The notes: a model not told the origin generated them from the sequence alone. A stretch of 64,000 bases of DNA from Actinoplanes sp. NBRC 103695 (GCF_030269485.1 NZ_BSTL01000008.1:1-64000), one strand, 5' to 3'. Shown: positions 8,261 to 16,864, counted from the first letter of the stretch. Program-made: numbers and translations.

Positions 8261-8517
8261 CTCGTCGTCACGGCCGAGTACTCCGCGACCGTCCCGGCCG
8301 GCAGACCCGCCCACATCCCGGTGCCCGGCTCGGTCAGCACGAGGCGTTGGCCGATCAGCCGGCCGCCGGCCGGGTCGATCACCAGCTCCAGCCGGGTCCC
8401 GCCCCTCGTCATGCCCAGGCCCACGCCGCGGCGGCCGTCCAGGTTCACCACGTCCGACGTGACGTCCAGGCCCGGCACCCGGGTCAGCGCAGTCCTTGGT
8501 CGCAGCCCTCGAAGCGT
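8236..8517 (-). pseudogene. Remnant of a CU044_5270-family protein (C-terminus only)
   Basis: Reading from 8517 down gives LRPRTALTRVPGLDVTSD, then DGRRGVGLGM, LELVIDPAGGRLIGQRLVL and a stop. This matches the C-terminal third of the CU044_5270 family, which normally has about 300-350 aa, an N-terminal membrane segment and often a partner ECF sigma gene. An in-frame TGA at 8518-8520 ends the similarity on the N-terminal side and no continuation is seen before the GNAT gene. A GTG at 8476-8478 could start an 80-aa peptide, but a decayed gene is more likely. Confidence 0.65.
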
Positions 8518-8569
8518 TCACGCCGTGCAGCGCTCGCGTCTGCCGTCCTCCGGCGCCGCGGGCTACGGG

Positions 8570-9025
8570 CTATGACGGACGCCGGCGCCACATCCAGCGG
8601 CGCGGCGGGACGTCCTCGAAGCCCGCCTTGGCGTAGATGTCGTGCGCGTCCGTCGTGGCCAGGGCCACCGTGCGGATCTCGCGGGTGTCCAGGTGGGCGC
8701 AGATCTGCCGGGTCATCCAGGTGCCGATGCCCAGACCGCGGGCCGCCCGGTCGACGTAGACGTCGGCGACGTAGGCGAACGCGACGCCGTCGGTGAGCAC
8801 CCGGGTGAACGCCACCTGCTCGTCACCGCGGTACACGCCGTAGGGCTGGGAGGCGGCGACGATCGTGCGGGTCTGCTCCGGTGTGCGGCCGAGCGCCCAC
8901 CACGCGTCGGTGGAGAGCCAGTGGTGCACCCGGTCCAGGTCGATGGCGTTGCGGTCGTCGGTCAGCAGGAAGCCGCCTTCGCGGCGTACGGAAAGCACCC
9001 CGCCATTCAAGACGATCACCCGCAC
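8570..9025 (-). CDS. GNAT-family N-acetyltransferase
   Basis: The 151-aa product fits a single GNAT domain. An N-terminal part has HHWLSTDAWWALGRTPEQTR. The core strand FAYVADVYVDRAARGLGIGTWM carries the acetyl-CoA pyrophosphate loop (RAARGLGIG), and ALATTDAHDIYAKAGFEDVP is the C-terminal substrate-side helix and strand. The order of elements matches the small GNATs annotated as YjdJ/ElaA-like enzymes, which acetylate amines on small molecules or peptides. The substrate is unknown. The start is a GTG at 9023-9025. It stands alone between a gene remnant and a DUF3800 gene on the same strand. Confidence 0.85.
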   Translation of the reverse strand: MRVIVLNGGVLSVRREGGFLLTDDRNAIDLDRVHHWLSTDAWWALGRTPEQTRTIVAASQPYGVYRGDEQVAFTRVLTDGVAFAYVADVYVDRAARGLGIGTWMTRQICAHLDTREIRTVALATTDAHDIYAKAGFEDVPPRRWMWRRRPS

Positions 9026-9136
9026 CGGCGCGGCGAGCGTCTCGAGCCTGCTGCGGGGGATCGAGCGCCGCGGCCCGGCCGAGGGCAGCCCGGAGCGCCG
9101 GGGAAGTACTCGAGGAGACCGCCGCCTGAATCGGGC

Positions 9137-9910
9137 CTACGAGCGGAACGAGCCGGGTGCCACGAACCGGGCGGCGAGCGGGAACAACTCGTCGTCCGGG
9201 CGTTCGGTGAGGGCGCGGACCGTGCCGGCCAGCATGTCGGCCACCTGGATCTGCGGGCAGGACTCGACGGCCCCGAAACGCAGGCCGGTCAGCAACCCGT
9301 CGACCTGCTCGCGGATCAGCTCGATGCGCCGCTCCGGCAGCATGATCTGCCGGTCGTGCACCACCGTGGCCGGGCCCCAGTGCCTGACCGCCGAGACCAG
9401 CGCCGGGACCAGCGGGTCGAGCACCGAGTTCGCCACCCGGTCGGTGGCCAGCCACTCGCGGAAGAGCTCGGCCCGCTCGCGGCCCTCGGTGAGCCCGCTC
9501 ACCCGGAAGAACTCGTCAACCACCCCGGGCTGGTCCTTGCCGCGGAGCATGTCGTTGGCGGCGGCCAGCACGTACGGCGAGCGGTCCAGCGTCTCCACCG
9601 GAATGTCGAGCAGCGAAGCCGTGCGGGTCGCCACCCAGTGCGCCTTGTCCAGCAGGAAGACGCTGCCACGGCCGGCGACCGGGCCCTCGGGGGACAGGAA
9701 CCAGGCCAGCGTCGCCCGGTGTTTCTCGCGCAGCAGGTGGCCGGCGCGGTAGGACGACGCGGGGGATCGCACCCGTGCGCGGAGCTCGGCGATCAGCGCC
9801 GCGGCGCCGGCGTCGGACATGAGGACGGAGGCGTGCGCGAACAGCGGTTTCGTGGAGTCGATGAGCTTCTCGCCCTCGTACCCCGACTCATCGCAATAAA
9901 CGAGGCGCAC
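9137..9910 (-). CDS. DUF3800 protein (RNase H-like fold)
   Basis: The 257-aa product starts MRLVYCDESGYEGEK; the YCDESG motif at the N-terminus is the hallmark of DUF3800. The C-terminal part has CPQIQVADMLAGTVRAL, which supplies the second conserved acidic residue of the proposed RNase H-like site. DUF3800 proteins are common in phage- and defence-rich regions, but this copy lies inside a carbohydrate island and no defence partner is visible nearby. The start codon is GTG at 9908-9910. It ends 111 bp upstream of the GNAT start on the same strand, and its start faces the end of the large CAZyme gene. No substrate can be assigned. Confidence 0.8.
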   Translation of the reverse strand: MRLVYCDESGYEGEKLIDSTKPLFAHASVLMSDAGAAALIAELRARVRSPASSYRAGHLLREKHRATLAWFLSPEGPVAGRGSVFLLDKAHWVATRTASLLDIPVETLDRSPYVLAAANDMLRGKDQPGVVDEFFRVSGLTEGRERAELFREWLATDRVANSVLDPLVPALVSAVRHWGPATVVHDRQIMLPERRIELIREQVDGLLTGLRFGAVESCPQIQVADMLAGTVRALTERPDDELFPLAARFVAPGSFRS

Positions 9911-9930
9911 GCCTCCGTTCTACCGTTCAC

Positions 9931-12930
9931 CTAGCTGCGATAGACACCCATTTCCCACAGCGAGTAGCCCCAGCCGGTCGCCTTGGCGGTGCCGTTGACC
10001 CGCACGTAGCGCCCGGACCCGCTGACGTTCAGCGAGTCGAAGCCGCCGTCGCCGCTGGTCGTGGCGTAGACGGTGGTCCAGGAGCCGCCGTCGTTCGAGG
10101 TCTGCACCTGGTACCCGGTCGCGTACGCCGCCTCCCACGCCAGCTGCACGTGGTTGAACGACTGCACCGAACCCAGATCGACCTGGAACCACGCGGTGTC
10201 CAGCCACTCCGACGCCCACCGGGTGCCGTAGTCGCCGTCGACCGCGAGCGCCGGCAACTGCGGCCCGTTGGTGCCGGTCGGCTGGTACGACGACGCGGTG
10301 GCCGGCCTGCCGCGGGACAGGTTGGTGCCGGGTACGGCCGGCGGGACGACCCGGAACGAGCGCTGCTCGATGCCGACGTTGCCGTGCCCGTCGAAGGCGT
10401 ACACGTACACCTTCCACACGCCGAGCTGATCGGGCGCCCGCACCGTGAAGCCGCTGCCGTTCTGGGTGAACGAGAGGTTCTTCAGGCCGGTGTTCCCGGT
10501 GATGTGCTTGTCACTGGCCATCAGGTTGTAGCGGATCAGGTCACCCTGCGGATCGGACGCGGTGGCACTCACCGTGAACGTGCCGCCGGCGGGGACCGCG
10601 GCGGGTGAGCTGACGGTCATCGCGGTGATCTCCGGCGGTGTGTTCGGCGCGGCCTGCCCGGTGTACGCCTGCCGCAGCGCGTGGTAGCCGAGCCGCCGCC
10701 ACCCGCCGGTGGTGGTGTTCAGCCAGACGCCGCCGAAGTCGTTCTCCAGCCCGTAGTGGAACTCGGTCGCGCCCAGCGCCACGCCCGGGTGCCCCTTGAT
10801 CGCGTTCCAGCTGTCCGTGTAGCCCTGCCGCTTCTGCAGGTCGGTCGGCTCGGTCGGCACCCCGTTCGCGTCGTCGGGCACTTCCCACTCGCCGTCCGGC
10901 CCGCCCTCGGTCAGGATGTACGGCTTGGTGTAGCCGCCGGCGATCCAGTCCCGCTTGATCGTGTCGACCGCGCCGTACGAGTTCACCGCGAGCAGGTCCA
11001 GCGCGGGGGAGTACTGCTTGTAATAGGTCCAGGCCTGGGTGTACGCGTCGGTCGACGTGACCGGGTGGTTCGGGTCGGCGGCGTGGATGGCCACCGCCAC
11101 CTCGTTGACGAACCGGGCGTACGCCACCCGGCGCGCCTCCACCACGTCGGCGGCCAGCCCGTGGTCCTGCATGGTCAGGATGACCTCGTTGCCGACGTCC
11201 CACATCAGCACGCCCTGGCGGTTCTTCAGCGCGTTGACCCGGTTGACGATCTCGGTCTTGGCGGCGTTCTTGTACGCCGTGTCGCCGACGTAGTCGGCGC
11301 CCTGGTTGAGCCAGTGCCCGACGACCACCTTGATGCCCTGCTGGGCCGCCCGGTCGAGCAGCGCCGGGGTGTTCGCGTCGTCCACGCCCCAGGTGCGGAT
11401 CGTGTTGACGCCCATGTTCTTCAGGTCCCGCGTGTAGCCGTCGGCGGCCGCCTGCGGAGGCCCGTACGTGATGCCCTTGACCTCGTAGGGCGCGCCGTTG
11501 ACCTGCAGCTGCCAGTCGCCCTGCGATCCGGTGACCCGCACCGTGCTCGGCCCGGCGGGGGTGGCCGGGTCGGTCATCGCGGTCGGCGTCGTGCCGGTGG
11601 CCTTGGAGACGGTCACCGAGTCGACGCTGAGCACGCCGCCGCTGGTCGTCTCGGCCGTCGGCGTCGTGCGGCCCGCGATCGCGTTCGGCAGCGAGCCGCC
11701 GACGGCCAGGTCCAGCCGCAGGTAGAAGCCGTGCTGCACGGCCGCCGCCCACGCGGTCACGCCGACCTGCGACTCGCGGACGATCCAGGTCTGCCGGCCG
11801 TCCAGGTAGAACCGGATCTCCTCGTCGGTCTTCGTCCGGTCGATGACCTGGGAGAACTCGTGGTACCCGGTCGCGCAGCCGGTGCATGACGCCAGCCCGC
11901 TGGACCGTCCGTTGTACTCGGCGCACGGCCCGTCCGGAGCGGTGCCGCAGTGCAGCGTCTGTGCCAGCTGGCCACGCCCGTTGACGTCGGTCATGATGTC
12001 GGTCTCGCCGACGCCCGGCCAGTTGTTGAAGTTGCCGCGGTACGCCGCGCCGGTCGCCCGGAAGCCCGGCCAGTAACCCAGTCCGTTGGCGACGCCGGGC
12101 TGCTTGAGCACTGCCGCGAACTTGATCTGCTCGCCGCGCTGCGGGGTGAAGTCGGTCCGCTGGGTCTCGATGCGACCGGACGTCCACCGCCCGGCGCCGT
12201 CCCGCAGCGCCGTGATGGTGAGTTTGCCCGCGCCGTCCAGCGACACGTTGGCCGTCGCGTTGGTGGCGGTCTCGACCGAGCCGGTGCCCCAGTTAGCGGC
12301 GCCGCCCGGGTACTGGGTGCCGGTGCGCAGCAGCCAGTTGGCGGCGGCGGGGGAGCCGGCCGGGCCGTCGAACGTGTCCTGCCAGACGTTGGTCCAGCCC
12401 GGCTCGGGGTCCGGGTCCGGGTCGGGTGTGCTGCCGGTCGAGCCGTACACCTGGAACTCCCACAGCGAGTAGCCGTAGCCGGTGCCCCGGGCGGTGCCGT
12501 ACATCCGGACGTAGCGGCCGCTGCCGGTGACGTTCAGGGTCTCGGTGCCGCCGGTGCCGGCGGCCTGCGTGTGGATGGTGGTCCAGGCGGTGCCGTCGGC
12601 GGAGGTCTGGATCTGGTACGCGCTGCCGTAGGCGTTCTCCCAGCGCAGCACGACCTGGGAGACGGTCGCGGTGGCGCCGAGGTCGACCTGCAGCCACTGC
12701 GGGTCGCTGAACACGCTCGACCAGCGTGTCCCGGTGTTGCCGTCGACGGCGTTGCCCGCGACGACGTCGTTGCCCTCGATGGACGAGGCGGTGGCGGGTC
12801 TGCCCTGCGAGAGCAGCGTGTCGGCGGCGACGGCGGCGCCGCTGGGGACGGCGAGCCAGGCGGCCAGCACGGTGAGGACGAGGAGGAGCGTCCTGCGACG
12901 CTCGATGAATTTCTGGCGGCGGGGATGCAT
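9931..12930 (-). CDS. Secreted multidomain glycosidase: F5/8C - GH16-like - GH5-like barrel - Ig-like - F5/8C
   Basis: The ATG at 12928-12930 is preceded by AAGGAG, giving 999 aa. Domains in order: signal peptide 1-36; F5/8C about 38-163; a Pro/Asp linker; a GH16-like jelly roll about 180-445; a GH5/GH2-type TIM barrel about 475-755; an Ig/cadherin-like domain 765-862; and a second F5/8C 868-999. In the barrel, NE at 581-582 and LTEGG with E675 are the expected acid/base and nucleophile of clan GH-A. In the GH16-like part the usual ExDxxE reads E309-T-D311-I-M-T314, so the second catalytic glutamate is missing. That domain may bind rather than cut. The likely target is a beta-glucan. O4 and O5 lie upstream. 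Confidence 0.88.
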   Translation of the reverse strand: MHPRRQKFIERRRTLLLVLTVLAAWLAVPSGAAVAADTLLSQGRPATASSIEGNDVVAGNAVDGNTGTRWSSVFSDPQWLQVDLGATATVSQVVLRWENAYGSAYQIQTSADGTAWTTIHTQAAGTGGTETLNVTGSGRYVRMYGTARGTGYGYSLWEFQVYGSTGSTPDPDPDPEPGWTNVWQDTFDGPAGSPAAANWLLRTGTQYPGGAANWGTGSVETATNATANVSLDGAGKLTITALRDGAGRWTSGRIETQRTDFTPQRGEQIKFAAVLKQPGVANGLGYWPGFRATGAAYRGNFNNWPGVGETDIMTDVNGRGQLAQTLHCGTAPDGPCAEYNGRSSGLASCTGCATGYHEFSQVIDRTKTDEEIRFYLDGRQTWIVRESQVGVTAWAAAVQHGFYLRLDLAVGGSLPNAIAGRTTPTAETTSGGVLSVDSVTVSKATGTTPTAMTDPATPAGPSTVRVTGSQGDWQLQVNGAPYEVKGITYGPPQAAADGYTRDLKNMGVNTIRTWGVDDANTPALLDRAAQQGIKVVVGHWLNQGADYVGDTAYKNAAKTEIVNRVNALKNRQGVLMWDVGNEVILTMQDHGLAADVVEARRVAYARFVNEVAVAIHAADPNHPVTSTDAYTQAWTYYKQYSPALDLLAVNSYGAVDTIKRDWIAGGYTKPYILTEGGPDGEWEVPDDANGVPTEPTDLQKRQGYTDSWNAIKGHPGVALGATEFHYGLENDFGGVWLNTTTGGWRRLGYHALRQAYTGQAAPNTPPEITAMTVSSPAAVPAGGTFTVSATASDPQGDLIRYNLMASDKHITGNTGLKNLSFTQNGSGFTVRAPDQLGVWKVYVYAFDGHGNVGIEQRSFRVVPPAVPGTNLSRGRPATASSYQPTGTNGPQLPALAVDGDYGTRWASEWLDTAWFQVDLGSVQSFNHVQLAWEAAYATGYQVQTSNDGGSWTTVYATTSGDGGFDSLNVSGSGRYVRVNGTAKATGWGYSLWEMGVYRS

Positions 12931-12953
12931 GGGGACTCCTTCGTAGCGCTCGG

Positions 12954-12967
12954 GGAAAGCGCTCTCC
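12954..12967. promoter_or_regulatory. LacI-type operator O4 (GGAAAGCGCTCTCC)
   Basis: Located 23 bp upstream of the multidomain glycosidase start. Same core as O1-O3 and O5. Confidence 0.8.
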
Positions 12968-13056
12968 ATGAGAGCCGCAGTGTTACGCGCGGGTTTCGCC
13001 TCTGTCAATGCCTAACGGCGAGTATGTGTACGAATCGGACGCTGTTCTGAGCGCTT

Positions 13057-13070
13057 GGAAAGCGCTCTCC
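13057..13070. promoter_or_regulatory. LacI-type operator O5 with extended arms
   Basis: GGAAAGCGCTCTCC again. Here the symmetry extends through CTTGG and CCAAG to 20 bp (13054-13073). It lies 103 bp upstream of O4, so the glycosidase gene has a two-operator promoter like the repressor/DUF1996 region. Confidence 0.8.
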
Positions 13071-13187
13071 AAGCGATGCGGCGAAAGCCGCCTCGACCAC
13101 GCACGAACCGAGAGCCCGCGGGAGCAAGCGGTCTGGACCACGACGGACGTGGGAAAATAAAGATCTTGAAGTTCTTTCTCGCAAGGA

Positions 13188-13214
13188 TGTCGAGAACAGG
13201 CCGACCGCTCCGAC
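13188..13214 (+). promoter_or_regulatory. Predicted ECF42-dependent promoter
   Basis: TGTCGA at 13188-13193, then 17 bp, then CGAC at 13211-13214. From memory, the published ECF42 promoter is TGTCGA with CG(A/T)C at about this spacing. It lies 35 bp before the DGPF gene, whose operon encodes an ECF42-type sigma factor, so autoregulation is expected. Confidence 0.7.
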
Positions 13215-13249
13215 CACCGGTCACAGACGCAATGAAGCGAGGGATGACT

Positions 13250-13609
13250 GTGAAGTACATGCTGATGATGTTCGGTGACGGCTCGACCATGATGGAGGCG
13301 CATGACGACCAGTGGGTGCGCGACATGATCCAGTTCATGGGTAGTTTCAACGAGGAGATCACCGCCAGCGGCGAGTGGGTCTCCGCGGAGGGGCTCGCCG
13401 ACCCCACCACCGCCAAGACGCTCACCCTCACCGACGGGCAGGTCGTGGTGACCGACGGGCCGTTCGCCGAGGCCAAGGAGTCGCTGGCCGGCTTCTGGAT
13501 CTGGGACGTCAAGGACGAGGCCCGCGCGATCGAGCTCGCCACCAAGATCCTGCCGTGGGCGCGGCGGGTCGAGCTGCGCGAGGTCCCGGCCGGACCGCCC
13601 GAGGTCTGA
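13250..13609 (+). CDS. YCII/DGPF-domain protein, ECF42 partner
   Basis: The GTG at 13250 (VKYMLMMFG) has GAGGG five bases upstream and gives a 119-aa protein, the normal size of a YCII-type DGPF protein. An upstream in-frame ATG at 13244 is possible. The sequence runs through SFNEEITASGEWVSAEGL and the signature VVTDGPFAEAKESLAGFWIWD, which includes the DGPF motif. DGPF proteins have a ferredoxin-like fold and are the conserved genomic partners of ECF42 sigma factors. Their molecular function is not settled. The sigma gene starts 2 bp after this stop, so the two are translationally coupled. Confidence 0.88.
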   Translation: MKYMLMMFGDGSTMMEAHDDQWVRDMIQFMGSFNEEITASGEWVSAEGLADPTTAKTLTLTDGQVVVTDGPFAEAKESLAGFWIWDVKDEARAIELATKILPWARRVELREVPAGPPEV

Positions 13610-13611
13610 CC

Positions 13612-14823
13612 TTGGACATCGAGTTCACGCTGCGCGAGCTGGCGCCCCAGGTCCTGGGTGCGCTGGCCCGGCGGTACGGCCAGTTCGACGCCGCCGAAGA
13701 CGCGGTGCAGGAGGCGCTGCTCGCCGCCGCGACCCAGTGGCCGGTCGACGGCGTGCCGGACAACCCGCGGTCGTGGCTGCTCACGGTGGCCGGCCGGCGA
13801 CTGGCCGACGAGTTCCGCAGCGAGTCCGCGCGGCGCCGCCGGGAGGAGAACGTCTTCCGGCTCGAACCCGGCCCGGCCCACGTGAGCGCCGAGGACGACA
13901 CGCTCACGCTGCTGTTCCTCTGCTGTCACCCGTCGCTGTCGCCGCCCTCGCAGCTGGCGCTGACCCTGCGCGCGGTCGGCGGCCTGAGCACCGCGGAGAT
14001 CGCCAAGGCGTTCCTGGTGCCCGAGTCGACGATGGCGCAGCGGATCAGCCGGGCCAAGGCGACGATCTCCTCCAGCGGGCTGCCGTTCGCGATGCCGCCG
14101 GCCGGCGAACGCGCCGAGCGGCTGCGGGTCGTGCGGCAGACGCTCTACCTGGTGTTCAACGAGGGCTACACGACCAGCGGCGGGCCGGATCTGAAACGGG
14201 ACGACCTGACCGTGGAGGCGATCCGGATCACCCGGATGCTGCGCGCGCTCGCCCCGGACGACGTGGAGACCGGCGGGCTGCTGGCGTTGATGCTGCTCAC
14301 CGACGCGCGGCGGGACGCGCGCACCGACGCGCAGGGTGCGCTGGTGCCGCTGCACGAGCAGGAACGGTCGCTCTGGGACACGGCCCGGATCGCCGAGGGT
14401 GTGGCGCTGGTGTCGGCGTGCCTGGGCAAGGGGCCGGTCGGCCCGTACCAGCTGCAGGCCGCGATCGCCGCGCTGCACGACGAGGCGGCCGAGGCCGCGG
14501 ACACCGACTGGCCGCAGATCCTGGCGCTCTACGAGGTGATCGAGCGACTGGTGCCGGGACCGATCGTCACCCTCAACAAGGCGGTCGCGATGGGCTGGGC
14601 GCGCGGGCCGCTCGCCGGGCTGGCGGTGCTCGGCGGACTGGACGGCGACGAGCGGATGACCGGCAACCACCGGGTCGAGGCCGTCCGCGCCCACCTGCTG
14701 GAACGCGCCGGCGACCGGCCCGGGGCGCACGAGGCCTATGTACGGGCCGCCGCGCTCACCACCAGCGTCCCGGAGCAGCGTTACCTGACCCTGCGCGCAT
14801 CTCTTACAACGCCCGAACACTAG
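13612..14823 (+). CDS. ECF42-group RNA polymerase sigma factor
   Basis: The frame starts at TTG 13612, with GAGG at 13601-13604 inside the end of the DGPF gene, and gives about 403 aa. Region sigma2 has FDAAEDAVQEALLAAATQWP. Sigma4 has GLSTAEIAKAFLVPESTMAQRISRAK. The long C-terminal domain of about 200 aa (LYLVFNEGYTTSGG, GPYQLQAAIAALHDEA, NKAVAMGWARGP) is the TPR-like extension that defines ECF42 and replaces an anti-sigma factor as the likely control element. A matching promoter lies upstream of the DGPF gene, so the operon probably activates itself. The signal and the wider regulon are unknown. Confidence 0.9.
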   Translation: MDIEFTLRELAPQVLGALARRYGQFDAAEDAVQEALLAAATQWPVDGVPDNPRSWLLTVAGRRLADEFRSESARRRREENVFRLEPGPAHVSAEDDTLTLLFLCCHPSLSPPSQLALTLRAVGGLSTAEIAKAFLVPESTMAQRISRAKATISSSGLPFAMPPAGERAERLRVVRQTLYLVFNEGYTTSGGPDLKRDDLTVEAIRITRMLRALAPDDVETGGLLALMLLTDARRDARTDAQGALVPLHEQERSLWDTARIAEGVALVSACLGKGPVGPYQLQAAIAALHDEAAEAADTDWPQILALYEVIERLVPGPIVTLNKAVAMGWARGPLAGLAVLGGLDGDERMTGNHRVEAVRAHLLERAGDRPGAHEAYVRAAALTTSVPEQRYLTLRASLTTPEH

Positions 14824-14841
14824 GCCGGGCAAGATGGGGTC

Positions 14842-15522
14842 GTGGACTCCAAGGGCCTGGTGCTGGTCGTCGAGGACGAGCGGCCGATCGCCGACCTGGT
14901 CCGGCTCTACCTGACCCGGGACGGCTTCGGCGTGCAGGTCGAGCACGACGGCGCCGCCGGGCTGGCCGCCGCCCGCCGGATGCGCCCGGTCGCCTGCATC
15001 CTGGACATCGCCCTGCCCGGACTGGAGGGCACCGAGATCTGCCGCCGGATGCGCGCCGACGGCGACTGGACGCCGGTCATCTTCCTCACCGCCCGCGACG
15101 ACGAGGTGGACCGGATCCTCGGGCTGGAGCTGGGCGCCGACGACTACGTCACCAAGCCGTTCAGCCCGCGCGAGCTGGTCGCCCGGGTCAAGGCGCTGCT
15201 GCGGCGCGCGGCCGGTCCGGACCAGGGGGAGCGCGTACGGGTGCTCGGCCCGCTCACCCTCGACCCGGGGCGTCGCCAGGTCACCGTGTCCGGCAGCGCG
15301 CTGTCCCTGACGCCGACCGAGTTCGACCTGCTCGGCCACCTGCTCGGGCGGCCGGGCCGGGTGTTCACCCGGGAGGAGCTGCTGGCCTCGGTCTGGGGGT
15401 ACGCCTCGCACGCCGGCACCCGGACCGTCGACGTGCACGTCGCCCAGGTGCGCGCCAAGCTCGGTGACGCGGCCGGGCTGATCCGCACCGTCCGCGGGGT
15501 CGGCTACACCGCCGATGCCTGA
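14842..15522 (+). CDS. OmpR/PhoB-family response regulator
   Basis: The 226-aa product starts at GTG 14842. The receiver domain (about 1-120) has acidic residues at VVEDERP, phosphoacceptor D55 in CILDIALPG, a Thr in FLTARDD and Lys in VTKPFSP. The winged-helix output domain follows (about 135-226), with LSLTPTEFDLLGHLLGRPG and RTVDVHVAQVRAKLGD. The next gene, a histidine kinase, overlaps its end by 8 bp, so the pair forms a two-component system. The 18-bp gap after the ECF gene means transcription could read through. The target genes are unknown. The lipoprotein gene downstream is the nearest candidate. Confidence 0.93.
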   Translation: MDSKGLVLVVEDERPIADLVRLYLTRDGFGVQVEHDGAAGLAAARRMRPVACILDIALPGLEGTEICRRMRADGDWTPVIFLTARDDEVDRILGLELGADDYVTKPFSPRELVARVKALLRRAAGPDQGERVRVLGPLTLDPGRRQVTVSGSALSLTPTEFDLLGHLLGRPGRVFTREELLASVWGYASHAGTRTVDVHVAQVRAKLGDAAGLIRTVRGVGYTADA

Positions 15523-16864
15523 CCTCGTGATGCCCGGCCTGTTCCGTACGCTGACGGCCCGCGTCGTGCTGGTCACGGCCGCGACCGCGATGATCGCCGT
15601 GGTCCTCACCGCCCTGGTCGCGGTGCCCCTGGCCGTGCGCGCGGCGAACCGCCAGGCCCGCGCCGAGCTCAACGAACGCGTCGCCCTCGCCGTGGAGCTG
15701 CTCCCCGAACGCCCGGCCGCCCGCGAACGCATCGTCCGCGAGCTGCGCCGCGACGAGACCTCCGTCTACCTGATCCGGCGCGGCGTCGTCGACACGCCCG
15801 GCCTGCCGCAACGCCTCGTCCAGCAGGTGTCCGAGGGCGCCTCGGTGGACACCCGCGGCCTGGTCGGCGGCCGGGTCATGTTCATCGTCGGCCGCCCGCT
15901 CACCGGCAACAGCAGCGGCGTGATCCTGACCAAGCCGGCCGCGACGGGCATCGCGGGCGGCCTGCTCGGCGGCGTCTGGTTCGCGCTCGCCGCCGGCCTG
16001 GTCGGCGGCCTGTTGATGGGCGCGCTGCTGGCCCGCCTCACCGTCCGCCCGATCCGCCGGGCCGCCGTCGCCGCCGGTCACCTCTCCGCCGGCGACCGCT
16101 CGATCCGGCTGGTCACCGAGGGCCCCGCCGAGGCCGCCGAGCTGGCGACGGCCTTCAACCAGCTGGCCAGCGCCCTTCAGGTCAGCGAGGGCCGCGAGCG
16201 TGACTTCCTGCTCAGCGTCTCGCACGAGCTCCGCACACCCCTTTCCACCATCCGGGGGTACGCCGAAGCACTCGCCGACGGTGTCGTCGGCGCGGACGGC
16301 GCCCCGAAGGCCGGAGCCACCATGCTCGCCGAGGCGGACCGGCTCGACCGCCTGATCTCCGACCTGCTCGTGCTGTCCCGGCTGGAGGCCGCCGACCTGC
16401 CCCTGGACATCGTCGAGGTGGATCTCACCGAGCTGATCCGCACGGCGGGAGAGGCGTGGGCGCCGCGCTGCCGGCCTTCCCTGTCCTTTCGTGTCGAGCT
16501 GCCCTCGCGACCGGTCGTCGTGAGTACCGACCCGGGCCGGATCCGGCAGGTGATCGACGGCCTGTGCGAGAACGCCCTGCGCGTGGTGCCGGAGGGCGCG
16601 CCTCTGATCCTCGCCGTCCGGTCCTCCGCCGAGGGCGGCGTCGTCGAGGTGCGGGACGGCGGTCCCGGCTTCACCGACGAGGATCTCGCGGTCGCCTTCC
16701 AGCGCGGGGCGTTGCACCAGCGCTATCGGGGGATCCGCAAGGTGGGCAGCGGCCTGGGCCTGGCCCTGGCGGAGCGGCTGGTCGGCCGGCTGGGTGGAAC
16801 GATCACCGCAGGTCACGCCCCCGAGGGCGGCGCGCAGTTCACGGTGACGCTTCCGCGCGTGTGA
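15515..16864 (+). CDS. HAMP-domain sensor histidine kinase
   Basis: The 449-aa product begins inside the response regulator gene. It has an N-terminal membrane segment (VVLVTAATAMIAVVLTALVAV), a short extracytoplasmic loop of about 100 aa, a second membrane segment (GVWFALAAGLVGGLLMGALLA), and a HAMP domain. The dimerisation helix carries the phosphorylated His in SVSHELRTPLSTIRGYAEAL. The ATPase domain has GLCENALRVV (N box), VRDGGPGF (G1) and VGSGLGLALAERL (G2). The sensor loop is not recognisable, so the stimulus is open. Its partner is the regulator at 14842. Confidence 0.93.
   Translation: MPDLVMPGLFRTLTARVVLVTAATAMIAVVLTALVAVPLAVRAANRQARAELNERVALAVELLPERPAARERIVRELRRDETSVYLIRRGVVDTPGLPQRLVQQVSEGASVDTRGLVGGRVMFIVGRPLTGNSSGVILTKPAATGIAGGLLGGVWFALAAGLVGGLLMGALLARLTVRPIRRAAVAAGHLSAGDRSIRLVTEGPAEAAELATAFNQLASALQVSEGRERDFLLSVSHELRTPLSTIRGYAEALADGVVGADGAPKAGATMLAEADRLDRLISDLLVLSRLEAADLPLDIVEVDLTELIRTAGEAWAPRCRPSLSFRVELPSRPVVVSTDPGRIRQVIDGLCENALRVVPEGAPLILAVRSSAEGGVVEVRDGGPGFTDEDLAVAFQRGALHQRYRGIRKVGSGLGLALAERLVGRLGGTITAGHAPEGGAQFTVTLPRV

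Noticed and set aside
5489..8521. 1010-residue open frame antisense to the beta-helix gene
   Set aside because: It mirrors a clear secreted protein gene, has low-complexity His/Val/Arg-rich translation and no recognisable domain. Long antisense frames are expected at this GC content.
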